Shown: in pieces, positions 5,795-5,830 of the stretch
Numbering within the stretch: position 1 is the stretch's first letter
How the letters are laid out: each line of letters starts with the position of its first letter
NCBI GenBank assembly: GCA_023417735.1
Contig: JAEZEK010000449.1
Coordinates: forward strand, 1 to 5,830
DNA from: Pseudomonadota bacterium
Lineage (GTDB): Bacteria; Pseudomonadota; Alphaproteobacteria; Rhizobiales; Afifellaceae
Length of the DNA: 5,830 nt
Direction: 5' to 3'
The notes under the pieces: generated by a model
What the model was told of the DNA's origin: nothing
Database searches by the model: none
Seen by the model: only the letters and a program-made list of their open reading frames with translations
Program-made: the position numbers and the translations under genes

Positions 5795-5830
5795 TCGGCG
5801 CGCGGACCGGTCAGCACCTTCCAGTAGCCG
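5785..5830 (-). CDS. C-terminal end of an unidentified protein, cut by the right edge
   Basis: The minus strand reads GYWKVLTGPRADLR followed by TGA at 5787-5785. Third codon positions are almost all G or C (TAC, TGG, AAG, GTG, CTG, ACC and so on), as in the true genes here. The stop lies 68 bp before the nnrU-like start on the same strand, a normal gene spacing. Only 14 residues are visible, too few to name a family, and a chance open frame of this length cannot be excluded. Confidence 0.45.
   Translation of the reverse strand, partial: GYWKVLTGPRADLR

Noticed and set aside
4958..5827. A 289-codon plus-strand frame opposite the NnrU-family gene.
   Set aside because: It is Glu/Gly/Arg/His-rich with no domain, and the NnrU-family signature on the other strand explains the region.

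Overview
The window is a GC-rich chromosomal stretch (roughly 70% GC by eye, codon third positions almost all G or C), densely packed with genes and with no intergenic gap above about 150 bp. The protein families point to an alphaproteobacterium, most likely Hyphomicrobiales or Rhodospirillales-like. The pointers are a soluble PAS-PAS HisKA_2 histidine kinase, an NnrU-family membrane protein and an EAL-domain cyclic-di-GMP phosphodiesterase. The taxon is inferred from family content and base composition, not from a marker gene. There is no rRNA, tRNA, CRISPR array, insertion sequence or phage gene.

Layout from left to right. (1) Bases 1-850, plus strand: the C-terminal part of an EAL-domain protein, cut by the left edge, with every catalytic residue present. 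(2) Bases 854-1699, minus strand: a YeaE-like aldo/keto reductase, convergent with the EAL gene, with only 3 bp between the two stop codons. (3) Bases 1825-2025, minus: an unrecognised 66-residue protein with a very strong Shine-Dalgarno sequence. (4) Bases 2139-3632, minus: a soluble sensor histidine kinase (PAS-coil-PAS-HisKA_2-HATPase) with no response regulator nearby. (5) Bases 3777-4928, minus: an AI-2E/PerM/TqsA-family membrane protein with a TTG start. (6) Bases 5024-5716, minus: an NnrU-family multi-pass membrane protein. (7) Bases 5785-5830, minus: the last 14 codons of a gene cut by the right edge.

The minus-strand genes are co-directional, but each is separated from the next by 68 to 144 bp. 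They may be several short transcription units rather than one operon. No shared pathway is obvious. Two genes are signalling proteins (c-di-GMP turnover and an orphan kinase), one is a small-molecule reductase, and two are membrane proteins of loosely defined function.

I did not find a clearly new biological system. The items most worth checking are the small unrecognised protein, the orphan kinase, a candidate EcfG-type (general stress response) promoter just upstream of the AI-2E-family gene, and a perfect hairpin whose loop holds the stop codon of the gene at the right edge. Very long overlapping open frames on both strands, up to 1103 codons, look like by-products of the high-GC codon bias and were rejected.
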